NCBI GenBank assembly: GCA_016794165.1
Contig: JAEUKV010000005.1
Coordinates: 1-54,995, forward strand
Length of the DNA: 54,995 bases
DNA from: Rhodospirillaceae bacterium
Lineage (GTDB): Bacteria; Pseudomonadota; Alphaproteobacteria; Dongiales; Dongiaceae
Reading direction: 5' to 3'
Every line of letters begins with the position of its first letter. The stretch's first letter is position 1. The position numbers and the translations under genes were made by a program. Positions 18,281-26,263 of this stretch are shown in pieces. The notes beneath the pieces are model-generated. The model saw only the letters and a list, made by a program, of their open reading frames with translations. It made no database searches and was not told where the DNA came from.

Positions 18281-19074
18281 CGGTCTCGCTCAACCGCGTC
18301 GGCGCCATGTGCCTGCGGCATTATTACACCATGCGCCGGTCCTGGCCGCGCCTCGTCGAGATGGCCTATTGGCCCACCATGCAGATGGTGATCTGGGGCT
18401 TCCTGTCGCAGTTCCTCGCCACCAATTCCACCTATATCGCCAATGCCTTCGGCGTTCTGCTGGCCGGGGTCATGCTGTGGGACGTGCTGTTCCGCGGCCA
18501 GCTCGGATTCTCGCTTTCCTTCATCGAGGAATTGTGGTCGCGCAATCTGGCCAATCTCTACTGTTCGCCGCTGACACCGCTTGAGCATATCCTGGCGTTG
18601 ATCGCCATGGCCTTCCTGCGTGCCACGATCGGCGTGCTGCCGGCGATGCTGCTGGCGATTCCGTTCTACGATTTCTCGATCTTCGGTCTCGGCGTGCCGC
18701 TGCTCGCCTTCTTCTTCAACCTGCTGATCATGGGCTGCGCGCTCGGGCTGATGGTGACGGCGATGGTGCTGCGTTTCGGCCTTGCCGCCGAGAACATGGC
18801 CTGGTTCCTGGTCTTCCTGCTGGCGCCCTTTTCCTGCGTCTATTACCCGATCGAGGTGCTGCCGGGCTGGGCACAGGCCTTTGCCATGGCACTGCCCTCG
18901 ACCCATGTGTTCGAGGGGATGCGCGCGGTGCTGTTCGACGGTGTGTTCCGCTGGGATCATTTCAGCGCCGCCGTGGCACTCAACGGTGGCCTTGTCGTGA
19001 TCGGCATCGCGATCTATCTGTTCAGCTTTTCCCGGGCGCGGAAACTCGGTCTGCTGCTGCAGGTGGGTGAGTAG
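18277..19074 (+). CDS. ABC-2 type exporter permease
   Basis: A 265-residue inner-membrane permease with six hydrophobic segments, of the NodJ-like ABC-2 membrane family. It pairs with the upstream ATPase: the GTG start (18277) overlaps the ATPase stop as GTGA, so translation is coupled. Near the C-terminus a typical ABC-2 feature is VYYPIEVLPGWAQAFAMALP, then THVFEGMRAVLF. The 3' end overlaps the convergent CBS kinase gene by 53 bp, an unusually long overlap. Typical cargoes of the family are polysaccharides, lipids or drugs; none can be chosen here. Confidence 0.92.
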   Translation: MTVSLNRVGAMCLRHYYTMRRSWPRLVEMAYWPTMQMVIWGFLSQFLATNSTYIANAFGVLLAGVMLWDVLFRGQLGFSLSFIEELWSRNLANLYCSPLTPLEHILALIAMAFLRATIGVLPAMLLAIPFYDFSIFGLGVPLLAFFFNLLIMGCALGLMVTAMVLRFGLAAENMAWFLVFLLAPFSCVYYPIEVLPGWAQAFAMALPSTHVFEGMRAVLFDGVFRWDHFSAAVALNGGLVVIGIAIYLFSFSRARKLGLLLQVGE

Positions 19075-20353
19075 AAGGGGCGATCACGGCGGCGGTCGGC
19101 AGAGTGATGATGGCAACAGTACCCTCGCCCAGGGTACTTTCCAGGCGCAGGGCGCCGCCATGCAGCGAGACGATCTGGCGCGACAGGGATAGCCCCAGCC
19201 CGGTACCCTCGTTCTTGCGGTTGAGATGGCTCTCGACCTGCGTGAAGGGCTCGAAGACGCGCTCAAGATCCGCGCTGGCGATGCCGATGCCATGATCGCG
19301 AACTTCGATCACCGGCGAGCCGGCGAGATCGCAGCCGGCACGGATGCCCACCTTGGCGCCTGGCGGCGAGAATTTGACCGCATTGGACAGCAGGTTGATC
19401 AGCACCTGGCGCAGGCGCCGCTCGTCGGCCAGCAGGTCGACATGGCTGGGTCCTTCAATCTCAAGGTCGATGTCGCGACAGGCGGCCTGGCCACGCACCA
19501 CGCCGATGGCCGATTGCAGCATGCAGTCGAGATGGAATGGCGCCGGACTCAGTGTCAGCGCGCCGGCTTCGAGCTTGGAATAGTCGAGAATATTGTTGAT
19601 CAGATCGAGCAGATGCTGGCCGCTGCCGCGGATGTCGCCGAGATAGTCGCCGAGCTGCGGCGCGTGGCGACCGGAGTCAGGCTGTTGCAGCAGCAAGTCG
19701 GAAAATCCGATGATCGCGTTCAAGGGTGTGCGCAGCTCGTGACTCATGGTGGCAAGAAAACGCGCGCGGGAGGCGGCGGCGAATTCCGCCGCCCGGCGCG
19801 CCTCGTCCAACTGCTGCAGGCGGCGATGCGCCTGCTCGACGGTCAGTTCCAACAGCCGCGCCATGGTCCCAATGCCGAAGAATCGGCCATGCCTGGTAAT
19901 GAGAAAGCCCGATTCGATGGCGTCGTCATGGCCGGCGGTGATCAGGCGCTTGATGTCGTCGAGCGGCGTCGCTTCGTCGACGATCAGGGGCGTACGGTTC
20001 ATCAGGGGCTGGATCGAGCGCTTGAAATAGACGTCGAACCAGAGCGGCTGGGCAAAGACCGAGAGCAGGTGGTCGCGCTCGACCACGCCGTAGATGACTC
20101 CCTCGGCGTCGGTGACCGGCAGCAGCGGCAGCGCAGTGTTGCCGCGGAAGGAATCGAGCACCGTGGCCCCGGTCGTTTCCGCGTCGATTGTCGGGGACGA
20201 ACTGGCGAGATCGCGCGCCAGGAGCGTGAACGCGCCCAGATGTGGCGCGCCGGCGCTCGGCGACGGTTCAGGCACGGAAATCGGTGCTGGTCGAAGCTCG
20301 CTCTCGCTTCGTTCAAGCGCTTCCGGCCTTGTGTTCACCTTCCCCTGCAACAT
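19022..20353 (-). CDS. Soluble CBS-domain sensor histidine kinase
   Basis: A 443-residue histidine kinase with no transmembrane segment, so the sensor acts in the cytoplasm. Residues 45-170 look like two CBS-type modules (ATVLDSFRGNTALPLLPVTD and LIVDEATPLDDIKRLI), which usually bind adenine nucleotides. A coiled region follows, then the H-box SHELRTPLNAIIGFSDLLL with His205. The ATPase domain has [21 protein letters not shown] and EGTGLGLSLSRQ, all G and N boxes present. No receiver domain or response regulator gene adjoins it. It overlaps the ABC permease gene by 53 bp on the opposite strand. The likely phospho-target is unlinked. Confidence 0.9.
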   Translation of the reverse strand: MLQGKVNTRPEALERSESELRPAPISVPEPSPSAGAPHLGAFTLLARDLASSSPTIDAETTGATVLDSFRGNTALPLLPVTDAEGVIYGVVERDHLLSVFAQPLWFDVYFKRSIQPLMNRTPLIVDEATPLDDIKRLITAGHDDAIESGFLITRHGRFFGIGTMARLLELTVEQAHRRLQQLDEARRAAEFAAASRARFLATMSHELRTPLNAIIGFSDLLLQQPDSGRHAPQLGDYLGDIRGSGQHLLDLINNILDYSKLEAGALTLSPAPFHLDCMLQSAIGVVRGQAACRDIDLEIEGPSHVDLLADERRLRQVLINLLSNAVKFSPPGAKVGIRAGCDLAGSPVIEVRDHGIGIASADLERVFEPFTQVESHLNRKNEGTGLGLSLSRQIVSLHGGALRLESTLGEGTVAIITLPTAAVIAPSTHPPAAADRVSAPGKS

Positions 20354-20441
20354 GACGACGCTTGTGCCACGCCAAGTGTGACGCGCCGATGACAGTCGAC
20401 CAGGTCACCTCACATCATGGCGTGCAAGAACAGGAATAACG

Positions 20442-20741
20442 TCAGTCGCAGCAGGCGCTGCGTGCGTCGGGATCATCGAGGGCCGCCCGGATCGAGGCGT
20501 GGCGCGGGCCGGGTCCCGCCGCCGGATGATCCGGCACCAGATCGAGCGGGCCGGCATGGTTTCCGGAGAAGAGCGATCCGCCCGCCTGCAGGATGCGGCC
20601 ATCCGCGCGCCAGCGGCAGGCACCGACCATCGCGACCTCGCCACGGATCTCTCGGGTTTCCGGGTCGCACCGCAAGGCCGTGATCGCGCGGCGGTCGCGG
20701 GTGCGCCAGGCTCCGGCGATTTTCGATCCGTCCGTGTTCAT
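20442..20741 (-). CDS. Hypothetical protein in operon with an AlkZ-like gene
   Basis: A 99-residue protein that I do not recognise. The ATG at 20741 overlaps the upstream gene stop as ATGA, so it is probably translated with it. Third codon positions are strongly GC-rich, which favours real coding. The sequence has four Cys, two at the very end (ACCD), and no signal peptide or membrane segment; phrases include EVAMVGACRWRADGRI and GPLDLVPDHPAAGP. It ends 88 bp before the CBS kinase start. It may be a small accessory protein to the AlkZ-like glycosylase, but this is a guess from position only. Confidence 0.62.
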   Translation of the reverse strand: MNTDGSKIAGAWRTRDRRAITALRCDPETREIRGEVAMVGACRWRADGRILQAGGSLFSGNHAGPLDLVPDHPAAGPGPRHASIRAALDDPDARSACCD

Positions 20742-21919
20742 GAGGCGGTCGGCCCCACCAGGCCCTTGCGCAAATCGCGGGGGATTCCCGCCTGGCCGAT
20801 GACGCGCGCGCAGCCGGCGAGTCGGGCGAAGCGATGCAGCCCGGCGCGCAGGGCCTCCGGCGGCACGGGGTGATAAAGCTCGATACCGGTCAGGCGCCAG
20901 TCATCGCCTTCCTTCCGGCCGTCGACCAGGCCGACGATCCGGTCGCGATAGGCAAGCGGCATGGCGAAGTAGAAGCGGCGCTGGGCTTCCGGCGTATAGG
21001 CCTCGAACTTGTAGGTGAAGCCGAACAATTCGGTGAAGCGGCGGCGGCTGAACATCAGGTTGTCGAGCGGCGGCACCAGGCGCACGGTCTCGTCGGCGGC
21101 GCGGTAACTCTCGCGGAACCGGTCGAGATCGGATTTGAGGGCAAGGAAGCGGTGATGGGTGTCGCCTTCCAGCACCTCGATCCAGTCGATCAGCTGGTGA
21201 TCCAGCGCCTGGTCGATGAGCTTGCGCGCGACCGGCAGGCCGCCGCCGCGCCAGGTGCCCAGATGGTGCGAGACGCGTTCGGCCAGTTGCTGCGGTGTCG
21301 CCATCTTGAGGACGGCGAGGGCGGAGAGCACGAAGAACTCCTTGTGCGTGGCCCGGTAATCCGCCGGCGGCTTCAGCAATTCCGGCGCCACCCGCTCGGT
21401 CAAATCGAACAGCCGGTGGAAGTCCCGGCTGCGCCCGGAGATCTGCACCTGGCCGGTGTGATAGAGGTATTCCAGCGCCCGCGTCGTCGCCTTGATCGTG
21501 TTGAAGCCGCCGATCACGCGCTCGCTCTCGAGATCGGCCGGCGAGACCGGGCCGTTCGCGGTGATGTGCTGCTTCACCCGCCGCATCAGCGGGCGCATCT
21601 CGCGCAGCCGCTCCTGATTGACCGCCTTGCCGAAATCCTTGAGGAAATAGGGGACCCAGTCGCGCCGTGTCGCGAACAGCGGATAATGCGTCTCCAGCAT
21701 CGCCCGGTCGCGATAATAGAGCTCGTAGAGGTCGGCGATTGGTGCCTCTGTGCGGGCGATCCAGGCGATCTCGTGATTCCTGAGGCCGGTCGAGCGGATG
21801 CTGTCGATCTGCATCATGCCGAGGCCGACGGCGCGCAGCTTCGCTTCCTCGCGCGACCAGAAGGGACCGCGCAGCCCCAGGCGATCGAGCAGAAAGGCGC
21901 GGGCGAGTTCCTGGCTCAT
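20738..21919 (-). CDS. AlkZ/YcaQ-family DNA glycosylase (winged-helix)
   Basis: A 393-residue protein of the HTH_42/AlkZ family, DNA glycosylases that excise alkylated bases or unhook interstrand crosslinks. The start LARAFLLDRLGLRGPF is followed by the catalytic motif MMQIDSIRS with Gln37-Ile38-Asp39, the QxD variant of YcaQ-like (AZL) members as opposed to the QxQ of AlkZ. Further family parts are RDWVPYFLKDFG, then ERVIGGFNTIKATTRALEYL. The C-terminal region with RRRFTELFGFTYKFEAYTP and YHPVPPEAL is family-typical. It is cytoplasmic. A small ORF follows in an ATGA overlap. Confidence 0.9.
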   Translation of the reverse strand: MSQELARAFLLDRLGLRGPFWSREEAKLRAVGLGMMQIDSIRSTGLRNHEIAWIARTEAPIADLYELYYRDRAMLETHYPLFATRRDWVPYFLKDFGKAVNQERLREMRPLMRRVKQHITANGPVSPADLESERVIGGFNTIKATTRALEYLYHTGQVQISGRSRDFHRLFDLTERVAPELLKPPADYRATHKEFFVLSALAVLKMATPQQLAERVSHHLGTWRGGGLPVARKLIDQALDHQLIDWIEVLEGDTHHRFLALKSDLDRFRESYRAADETVRLVPPLDNLMFSRRRFTELFGFTYKFEAYTPEAQRRFYFAMPLAYRDRIVGLVDGRKEGDDWRLTGIELYHPVPPEALRAGLHRFARLAGCARVIGQAGIPRDLRKGLVGPTAS

Positions 21920-21951
21920 GCGAATCCGGTCAGTTCAGCGGGGAGCGGGCC

Positions 21952-22977
21952 TCAATCCTTACCACTGACGCCGGCTTCGGCAAAGGTCGCCATGCCGCTG
22001 TGGCAGAGGGCGGCGGCGCGCAGGATTGGAATGCAGAGTGCTGCCCCCGAGGCCTCGCCGAGGCGCATGCCGAAATCGAGCAGCGGCTGCTTGCCGATCT
22101 TCTCCAGCAGGCGCCGATGGCCGGGTTCGGCCGAGCAATGCGCGACCACGCAGTGATCGAGCGCGGTGGCGTCGAGCTTGAGCAGCGTCGCGGCGGCGAC
22201 GGTGGTGGCGAATCCGTCGAGCAGCACCGGCACGCGCGCCATGCGCGCGGCGATCACGGCGCCGGCGATGGCGGCAAGTTCATGGCCGCCGAGGGCAGCG
22301 AGAACCGCCAGCGGATCGTCGAAAACCGCCCTGTGCCGGGCGAGACCCAGATCGATCACTTCCGCCTTGCGCGACAGCTGGGCACCCTGGACGCCGGTGC
22401 CGGGCCCGGCCCAATCGCTGCCGGTGCCGCCGAAGAGGGCGGCGGCGAGGGCGGCGGCGGCTGTGGTGTTGGCGATGCCCATCTCGCCCAGGCAAACGAG
22501 ATCGACCCCGGGTTCCACCGCCATCATGCCATAGGCCATGGCGCGGCAGGTCTCGCTCTCGCTGAGCGCCGGACCTTGCGTGAAATCGGCGGTCGGCTGA
22601 TCGAGGGACATCTCGTAGACGCGGAGGTCGGCATCGGCGTTCTTGCACAGTTGGTTCACCGCAGCCCCGCCATGGGTGAAGTTGAGCACCATCTGCTTGG
22701 TAACGGCAGCGGGAAAGGCGGAGACGCCGAGTGCCGCCACGCCGTGATTGCCGGCAAAGACCGCGACGCGCGGGTGGTTGATGCCGGGCGGCGTACGGCC
22801 CTGCCAGGTGGCGAGCCAGGCTGCCAGCTGCTCCAGGCGCCCAAGGGCGCCGGCCGGCTTGGTCAGTTGCCCCTCACGGGCGGCGGTGGCCGCCGCCGCT
22901 TCCTGGTCCGGGCCGGGAAAATCGGCGACGATGCGTCGCATTTCCGCAAAACTGGCCATCGACTGGTTGTCCAACAT
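21952..22977 (-). CDS. cobT: Nicotinate-nucleotide--dimethylbenzimidazole phosphoribosyltransferase
   Basis: A 341-residue CobT that activates the cobalamin lower ligand by making alpha-ribazole phosphate from DMB and nicotinate mononucleotide. Motifs include KPAGALGRLEQLAAW near the N-terminus, RVAVFAGNHGVA, then LGEMGIANTTAAAAL and the C-terminal GMRLGEASGAAL carrying the catalytic Glu. The ATG at 22977 is the best start; a second ATG six codons in is possible, and the upstream frame to 23178 is not similar. It is divergent from cobS (177 bp between the starts). No B12-box sequence was seen in that gap. Together with cobS and cobC it assembles the nucleotide loop. Confidence 0.95.
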   Translation of the reverse strand: MLDNQSMASFAEMRRIVADFPGPDQEAAAATAAREGQLTKPAGALGRLEQLAAWLATWQGRTPPGINHPRVAVFAGNHGVAALGVSAFPAAVTKQMVLNFTHGGAAVNQLCKNADADLRVYEMSLDQPTADFTQGPALSESETCRAMAYGMMAVEPGVDLVCLGEMGIANTTAAAALAAALFGGTGSDWAGPGTGVQGAQLSRKAEVIDLGLARHRAVFDDPLAVLAALGGHELAAIAGAVIAARMARVPVLLDGFATTVAAATLLKLDATALDHCVVAHCSAEPGHRRLLEKIGKQPLLDFGMRLGEASGAALCIPILRAAALCHSGMATFAEAGVSGKD

Positions 22978-23153
22978 GATGCCTTGCTCCAATATCGGCC
23001 CATGCAGGCCCGTCGCAGTGATCCGACCGTCGCACCGGGATCCTTCCGGATCGACGGGGGATGTCCTATAACCCGGCCCGTAGGATGGGCACAATGTCGG
23101 GCGGCACAAGGCCGGCTCGTCATGCCCACAGAGGCGAGCGAAGTACCGCACCC

Positions 23154-23996
23154 ATGAGCGATTCCGGCCATTCCCCAACCGACGATTCCACTCCCGATCC
23201 CGCCGCGCAGGGGTCGGGTCAGGCGGGGGCCGGGCATCCGAAGTCAGTCCATCCCCTCGCCTTGTGGCAACGCGATGTCTGGCTGTGCCTCGGTTTCTTC
23301 ACCCGCCTGCCGGTGAAATCGGTCGAAGGCACGCTCAGCGAGGCGGTTCGGGCCTTTCCCCTGGCCGGGCTGGCAGTCGGGCTGATCGGTGCGCTGGTCT
23401 ATTATCTCGGCTTTCACATTGGCCTCTCTGCTCCGCTGGCGGCGCTGCTTGCCGTGGCTGCGACGGGGATCGTCACCGGCGCGCTCCATGAGGATGGCTG
23501 GGCCGATGTCTGCGATGCCCTGGGGGCCCGCGGCGGGATCGAGCAGCGCCTGGAGATCCTGCGCGATTCGCGCCTCGGGAGTTACGGCGGCCTCGCGCTC
23601 ATTTTCGCCACCCTGATCAAGGTGATGGCGCTGGCGGCACTCACCGCGCCGGAACTGGTGGCAGGCGCCCTCGTGGCCGCGCATACCCTTTCGCGGGGCG
23701 TTCTCCCTCTGATGATGAGCCGCATGACCCTGGCCCGCGCCGAGGGGCTGGCTGCGCGTGCCGGTCGTCCCAGCGTTACCGCCGCCAACTGGTCCCTGGC
23801 GATCGCCCTCATCATCGCCGTGGTCGCGGTGGCGCCGGTAGCCGCGCTGGTGGCTCTGCTGGCGGCGCTCGCCGCCACCTGGCTCATTGCCAAGCTGGCG
23901 CAGAAGAAATTTGGCGGCTATACCGGCGACGTTCTGGGTGCCGTCGAGCAGGTGGCGGAAATGGCGATCCTCGTCAACCTCGTGACCCTGATCTGA
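23154..23996 (+). CDS. cobS: Adenosylcobinamide-GDP ribazoletransferase (cobalamin synthase)
   Basis: A 280-residue integral membrane enzyme joining adenosylcobinamide-GDP with alpha-ribazole to make adenosylcobalamin. A 32-residue polar N-terminal tail is followed by FFTRLPVKSVEG and several transmembrane segments. The diagnostic motif GALHEDGWADVCDALG, with acidic metal-binding residues, is at about 107-122. Then RDSRLGSYGGLALI is another conserved part. The ATG at 23154 is chosen from context; the frame is open further upstream without similarity. It is followed 34 bp later by cobC, likely in one operon. Confidence 0.96.
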   Translation: MSDSGHSPTDDSTPDPAAQGSGQAGAGHPKSVHPLALWQRDVWLCLGFFTRLPVKSVEGTLSEAVRAFPLAGLAVGLIGALVYYLGFHIGLSAPLAALLAVAATGIVTGALHEDGWADVCDALGARGGIEQRLEILRDSRLGSYGGLALIFATLIKVMALAALTAPELVAGALVAAHTLSRGVLPLMMSRMTLARAEGLAARAGRPSVTAANWSLAIALIIAVVAVAPVAALVALLAALAATWLIAKLAQKKFGGYTGDVLGAVEQVAEMAILVNLVTLI

Positions 23997-24030
23997 GTGC
24001 ACGGATTCGAGCACAGGGGCGGGCCAACCG

Positions 24031-24657
24031 ATGGATCATACTGAAACCAAGCTCTGGCTGGTGCGCCATGCGCCGGTGGTCGGCATCCACGGCCGCATCT
24101 ACGGCCAGGACGACCTCGCCTGCGATTGCTCGGACCAGACCACCTTCGAGGCACTGGCGTCGCTGCTGCCCCGCGAGGCGGTTTGGGTGGCCACGCATCT
24201 CAAGCGCACCCACCAGACCCTGGCGGCGATGCATCGCAGTGCCGGGCGCGATCCGGTGGAGCCGCTGATCGAGCGCGATCTGGTGGAGCAGCATTTCGGT
24301 GACTGGCAGGGTCTCACCTATGCCGAACTCGATGCCAGCCGCGACGGCGCCTATCACCGCTTCTGGCATGCCCCGGCGACCGAGCGACCGCCGGGCGGCG
24401 AGAGCTTCGCCGATGTGGTGGCGCGGGTGGAGAAGGCGCTGCTGCGCCTCACTCTTGCCCATGCCGGCAACGACATCGTCGTGGTGACCCATGGCGGCGC
24501 CATCCGCGCGGCCCTGGCGGCCGCGCTCAACATCGAGCCCGAGCGCGCGCTCGGCTTTTCGGTCGACAATTGTTCGGTGACGCGGCTCGACCACATCGAG
24601 GGGAAAAGCTTCGGCTCCGCCTGGCGCGTCGCCTTCGTCAATCGGCGCGCAATCTGA
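24031..24657 (+). CDS. Histidine phosphatase, probable alpha-ribazole phosphatase CobC
   Basis: A 208-residue member of the histidine phosphatase superfamily. The catalytic motif is LVRHAPVV (RHx near residues 12-14, normally RHG), with the second conserved His in VVVTHGGAIRAAL and an acidic partner in the LIERDLVEQHFGDWQG segment. CobC removes the phosphate from alpha-ribazole-5'-phosphate in the cobalamin pathway. Position directly after cobS supports this role over a phosphoglycerate mutase one. The RHA instead of RHG is tolerated in the family. The 3' end overlaps the convergent DUF1284 gene by 20 bp. Confidence 0.85.
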   Translation: MDHTETKLWLVRHAPVVGIHGRIYGQDDLACDCSDQTTFEALASLLPREAVWVATHLKRTHQTLAAMHRSAGRDPVEPLIERDLVEQHFGDWQGLTYAELDASRDGAYHRFWHAPATERPPGGESFADVVARVEKALLRLTLAHAGNDIVVVTHGGAIRAALAAALNIEPERALGFSVDNCSVTRLDHIEGKSFGSAWRVAFVNRRAI

Positions 24658-25063
24658 TATCCGGAAAACCCCCGGCGGCGATGTCGCTGCAGAGATCGTG
24701 CCATTCGCATCCCGTGCAGGCGGCGCGGATGGCTCCCTGGCGGAAGCTGTTGCGCAGTGCCGCAAGACGCGGCGCATCGAGGCGGAGATGCTGCCCGGCG
24801 CCGAGCGGTTGGCGCATCAGCTCGCCGATGGCCGCCAGGGCCGCGCGGTCGCGGGCGACGACACTTTCGTCATGGCAGTGGGCATCGCCGGTGCACAGCA
24901 GCGGGGCGCAGACATCGTCCGGTCCCTCGACCAGTTCGACATCCTCGCCCCGCCCGAGCCGTGCGCAGATGCGGTCGAAGTTTTCGGTGAAGGCTGCGCT
25001 GTACCCCTTCCCGGCATAGCTCAGCATGCAGAGCAGATGGTGCGCGCGCAGCCTGACGGTCAC
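24638..25063 (-). CDS. DUF1284 family Cys-rich protein
   Basis: A 141-residue protein of the DUF1284 family. It begins MTVRLRAHHLLCMLSYAGKG, the family hallmark, and contains eight cysteines: 12, 33, 52, 57, 63 and a C-terminal set at 116, 119 and 125 (CTGCEWHDLC). Such spacing suggests an iron-sulfur or zinc site, but none has been demonstrated to my knowledge. It starts 9 bp after bioY on the same strand, so it is probably cotranscribed. No transport or biotin enzyme is adjacent. It overlaps the end of the cobC-like gene by 20 bp. Function unknown. Confidence 0.85.
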   Translation of the reverse strand: MTVRLRAHHLLCMLSYAGKGYSAAFTENFDRICARLGRGEDVELVEGPDDVCAPLLCTGDAHCHDESVVARDRAALAAIGELMRQPLGAGQHLRLDAPRLAALRNSFRQGAIRAACTGCEWHDLCSDIAAGGFPDIRLRAD

Positions 25064-25072
25064 TGAAGTTGA

Positions 25073-25657
25073 TTACTGCTTCGTCAGTCGCAGGCTGGCC
25101 TTCACGGTCAAGGCCGCCAGCGCCGATTTGAGGACGCCGCCGAGGATGAACGGCGTCACACCGTGGATCATCGCCTGTTCATAGCCGATGAGGCCCGCAA
25201 GATAGGCACCACCCATCGCCAGGCACAGCGCATTGGCGGCCAGCATGATGAGGAAGCCGGAGACGAGGTTGCGGGTGAACCCGCGCTCGGCGAGGAAGCC
25301 CACCATCGCCGCCATGATCGGGAAGGAAACGAGATAGCCGAGGGTCGGGCCCGCAAAATGCGCCAGGCCGCCGGCACCGCCGGCGAGGACCGGCATGCCC
25401 ACCATGGCTTCACCGAGCCAGGCGAGGACGGTGACGGCACCGAGGCGCCAGCCGTAGAAGGCACCGACCACGGTCACCGCGAAGGTCTGCATGGTCATCG
25501 GCACGAATGGTTTCATCGGCACCTCGATCCAGGAGGAGAGGGCGAGGAACAGGGTGCCGAGGACGACCGCGCCGATCTGAAAGGTCATGGAGCGGCTGTG
25601 CAGGCGCAGCGGGCTGAAGGCGGGGTCGCGGGTGGCGGCCGAAAGCGTCCGGGTCAT
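25073..25657 (-). CDS. bioY: Biotin transporter subunit BioY
   Basis: A 194-residue integral membrane protein with about six hydrophobic segments, the substrate-binding subunit (S-component) of ECF-type biotin uptake. The motifs VPMKPFVPMTMQTFAV and the AGGAGGLAHFAGPTLGYL segment are conserved in BioY, the latter for binding biotin. Neither bioM nor bioN lies nearby, so it may act alone, as some BioY do, or share an ECF module elsewhere. The ATG at 25657 has an AGGAAGAGAG ribosome-binding site. A promoter candidate is at 25687-25715. DUF1284 follows after 9 bp. Confidence 0.95.
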   Translation of the reverse strand: MTRTLSAATRDPAFSPLRLHSRSMTFQIGAVVLGTLFLALSSWIEVPMKPFVPMTMQTFAVTVVGAFYGWRLGAVTVLAWLGEAMVGMPVLAGGAGGLAHFAGPTLGYLVSFPIMAAMVGFLAERGFTRNLVSGFLIMLAANALCLAMGGAYLAGLIGYEQAMIHGVTPFILGGVLKSALAALTVKASLRLTKQ

Positions 25658-25686
25658 GGCATCTCTCTTCCTGAAGGTGGAAGGCC

Positions 25687-25715
25687 TAGATAATTGACCC
25701 GCCGCCTTCTGTCGA
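25687..25715 (-). promoter_or_regulatory. Candidate bioY promoter with partial BioR-like element
   Basis: On the minus strand, TCGACA (25710-25715) and TATCTA (25687-25692) are 17 bp apart, a 5/6 and 4/6 match to sigma70. The -10 overlaps TTATCTAG, which resembles the first half of the BioR operator TTATMKATAA but lacks its right end. The site ends 30 bp before the bioY ATG. Promoter plausible; BioR control weak. Confidence 0.4.
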
Positions 25716-25736
25716 GACGCCAGGCGGTATGCACTG

Positions 25737-26171
25737 TCACAGCAGCGACAGGGTGCGGGCATCGAGTCCGCCGCCGAAATACCGCTGCAGCGCGGTGTGA
25801 AATATTGTCTCCCCGGGGGCGGCACGGTGGAACAGGGTCATCGAGGAATGGAACTTGAGATCGTCGGGACTGCCGAAGATGGCGTGGATGTCGCGCCCCT
25901 CGACGCGGTTGACCAGATCGGTGCATTCCCGCAGCCGCGCCCCCAGCACGGGATGGGCGAGATAGGCCTGGGCTTCGGCGAGATCCGCGATGGCGAATCT
26001 GCGCGACAGGCTGCTCTGGCCGAGCCCCGCCAGTTGCGGGAAGATGAACCACATCCAGTGGCTGGACTTGCGCCCCCGGCCCAGTTCGGCCAGGACATCG
26101 GCATAGACCGGGTCCTGGGCCTGGACAAAGCGGTCGAAGTCGTGGGAATCGGTGTCGTCGGAAACCGGCAT
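25737..26171 (-). CDS. DUF1810 family protein
   Basis: A 144-residue cytoplasmic protein of DUF1810. The family signature is easy to see: DFDRFVQAQDPVYADVLAEL at the start, then KSSHWMWFIFPQLAGLGQS, and later RLRECTDLVNRV followed by the IFGSPDDLKFHSSMTLFH segment. The function of the family is not settled; some members are described as NADAR-like or calpastatin-named, neither proven here. The ATG at 26171 follows a stretch with no family-like sequence. The gene is divergent from the Ada-type gene (92 bp between starts), and its stop lies 80 bp before bioY on the same strand. Confidence 0.88.
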   Translation of the reverse strand: MPVSDDTDSHDFDRFVQAQDPVYADVLAELGRGRKSSHWMWFIFPQLAGLGQSSLSRRFAIADLAEAQAYLAHPVLGARLRECTDLVNRVEGRDIHAIFGSPDDLKFHSSMTLFHRAAPGETIFHTALQRYFGGGLDARTLSLL

Positions 26172-26263
26172 GGCAAAGCACCCCGCGGCTGATCGATGCA
26201 GCATAGCGCAAGGGCCGGATAGATTGTCGGGCGGCTTTGGCCGATCTTTCAGGGATGGTTCGC

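Noticed and set aside
22978-23153. Cobalamin riboswitch in the cobT-cobS gap
   Set aside because: I looked for the B12 box on both strands and saw only weak fragments. The gap is also short for the full element on either side.
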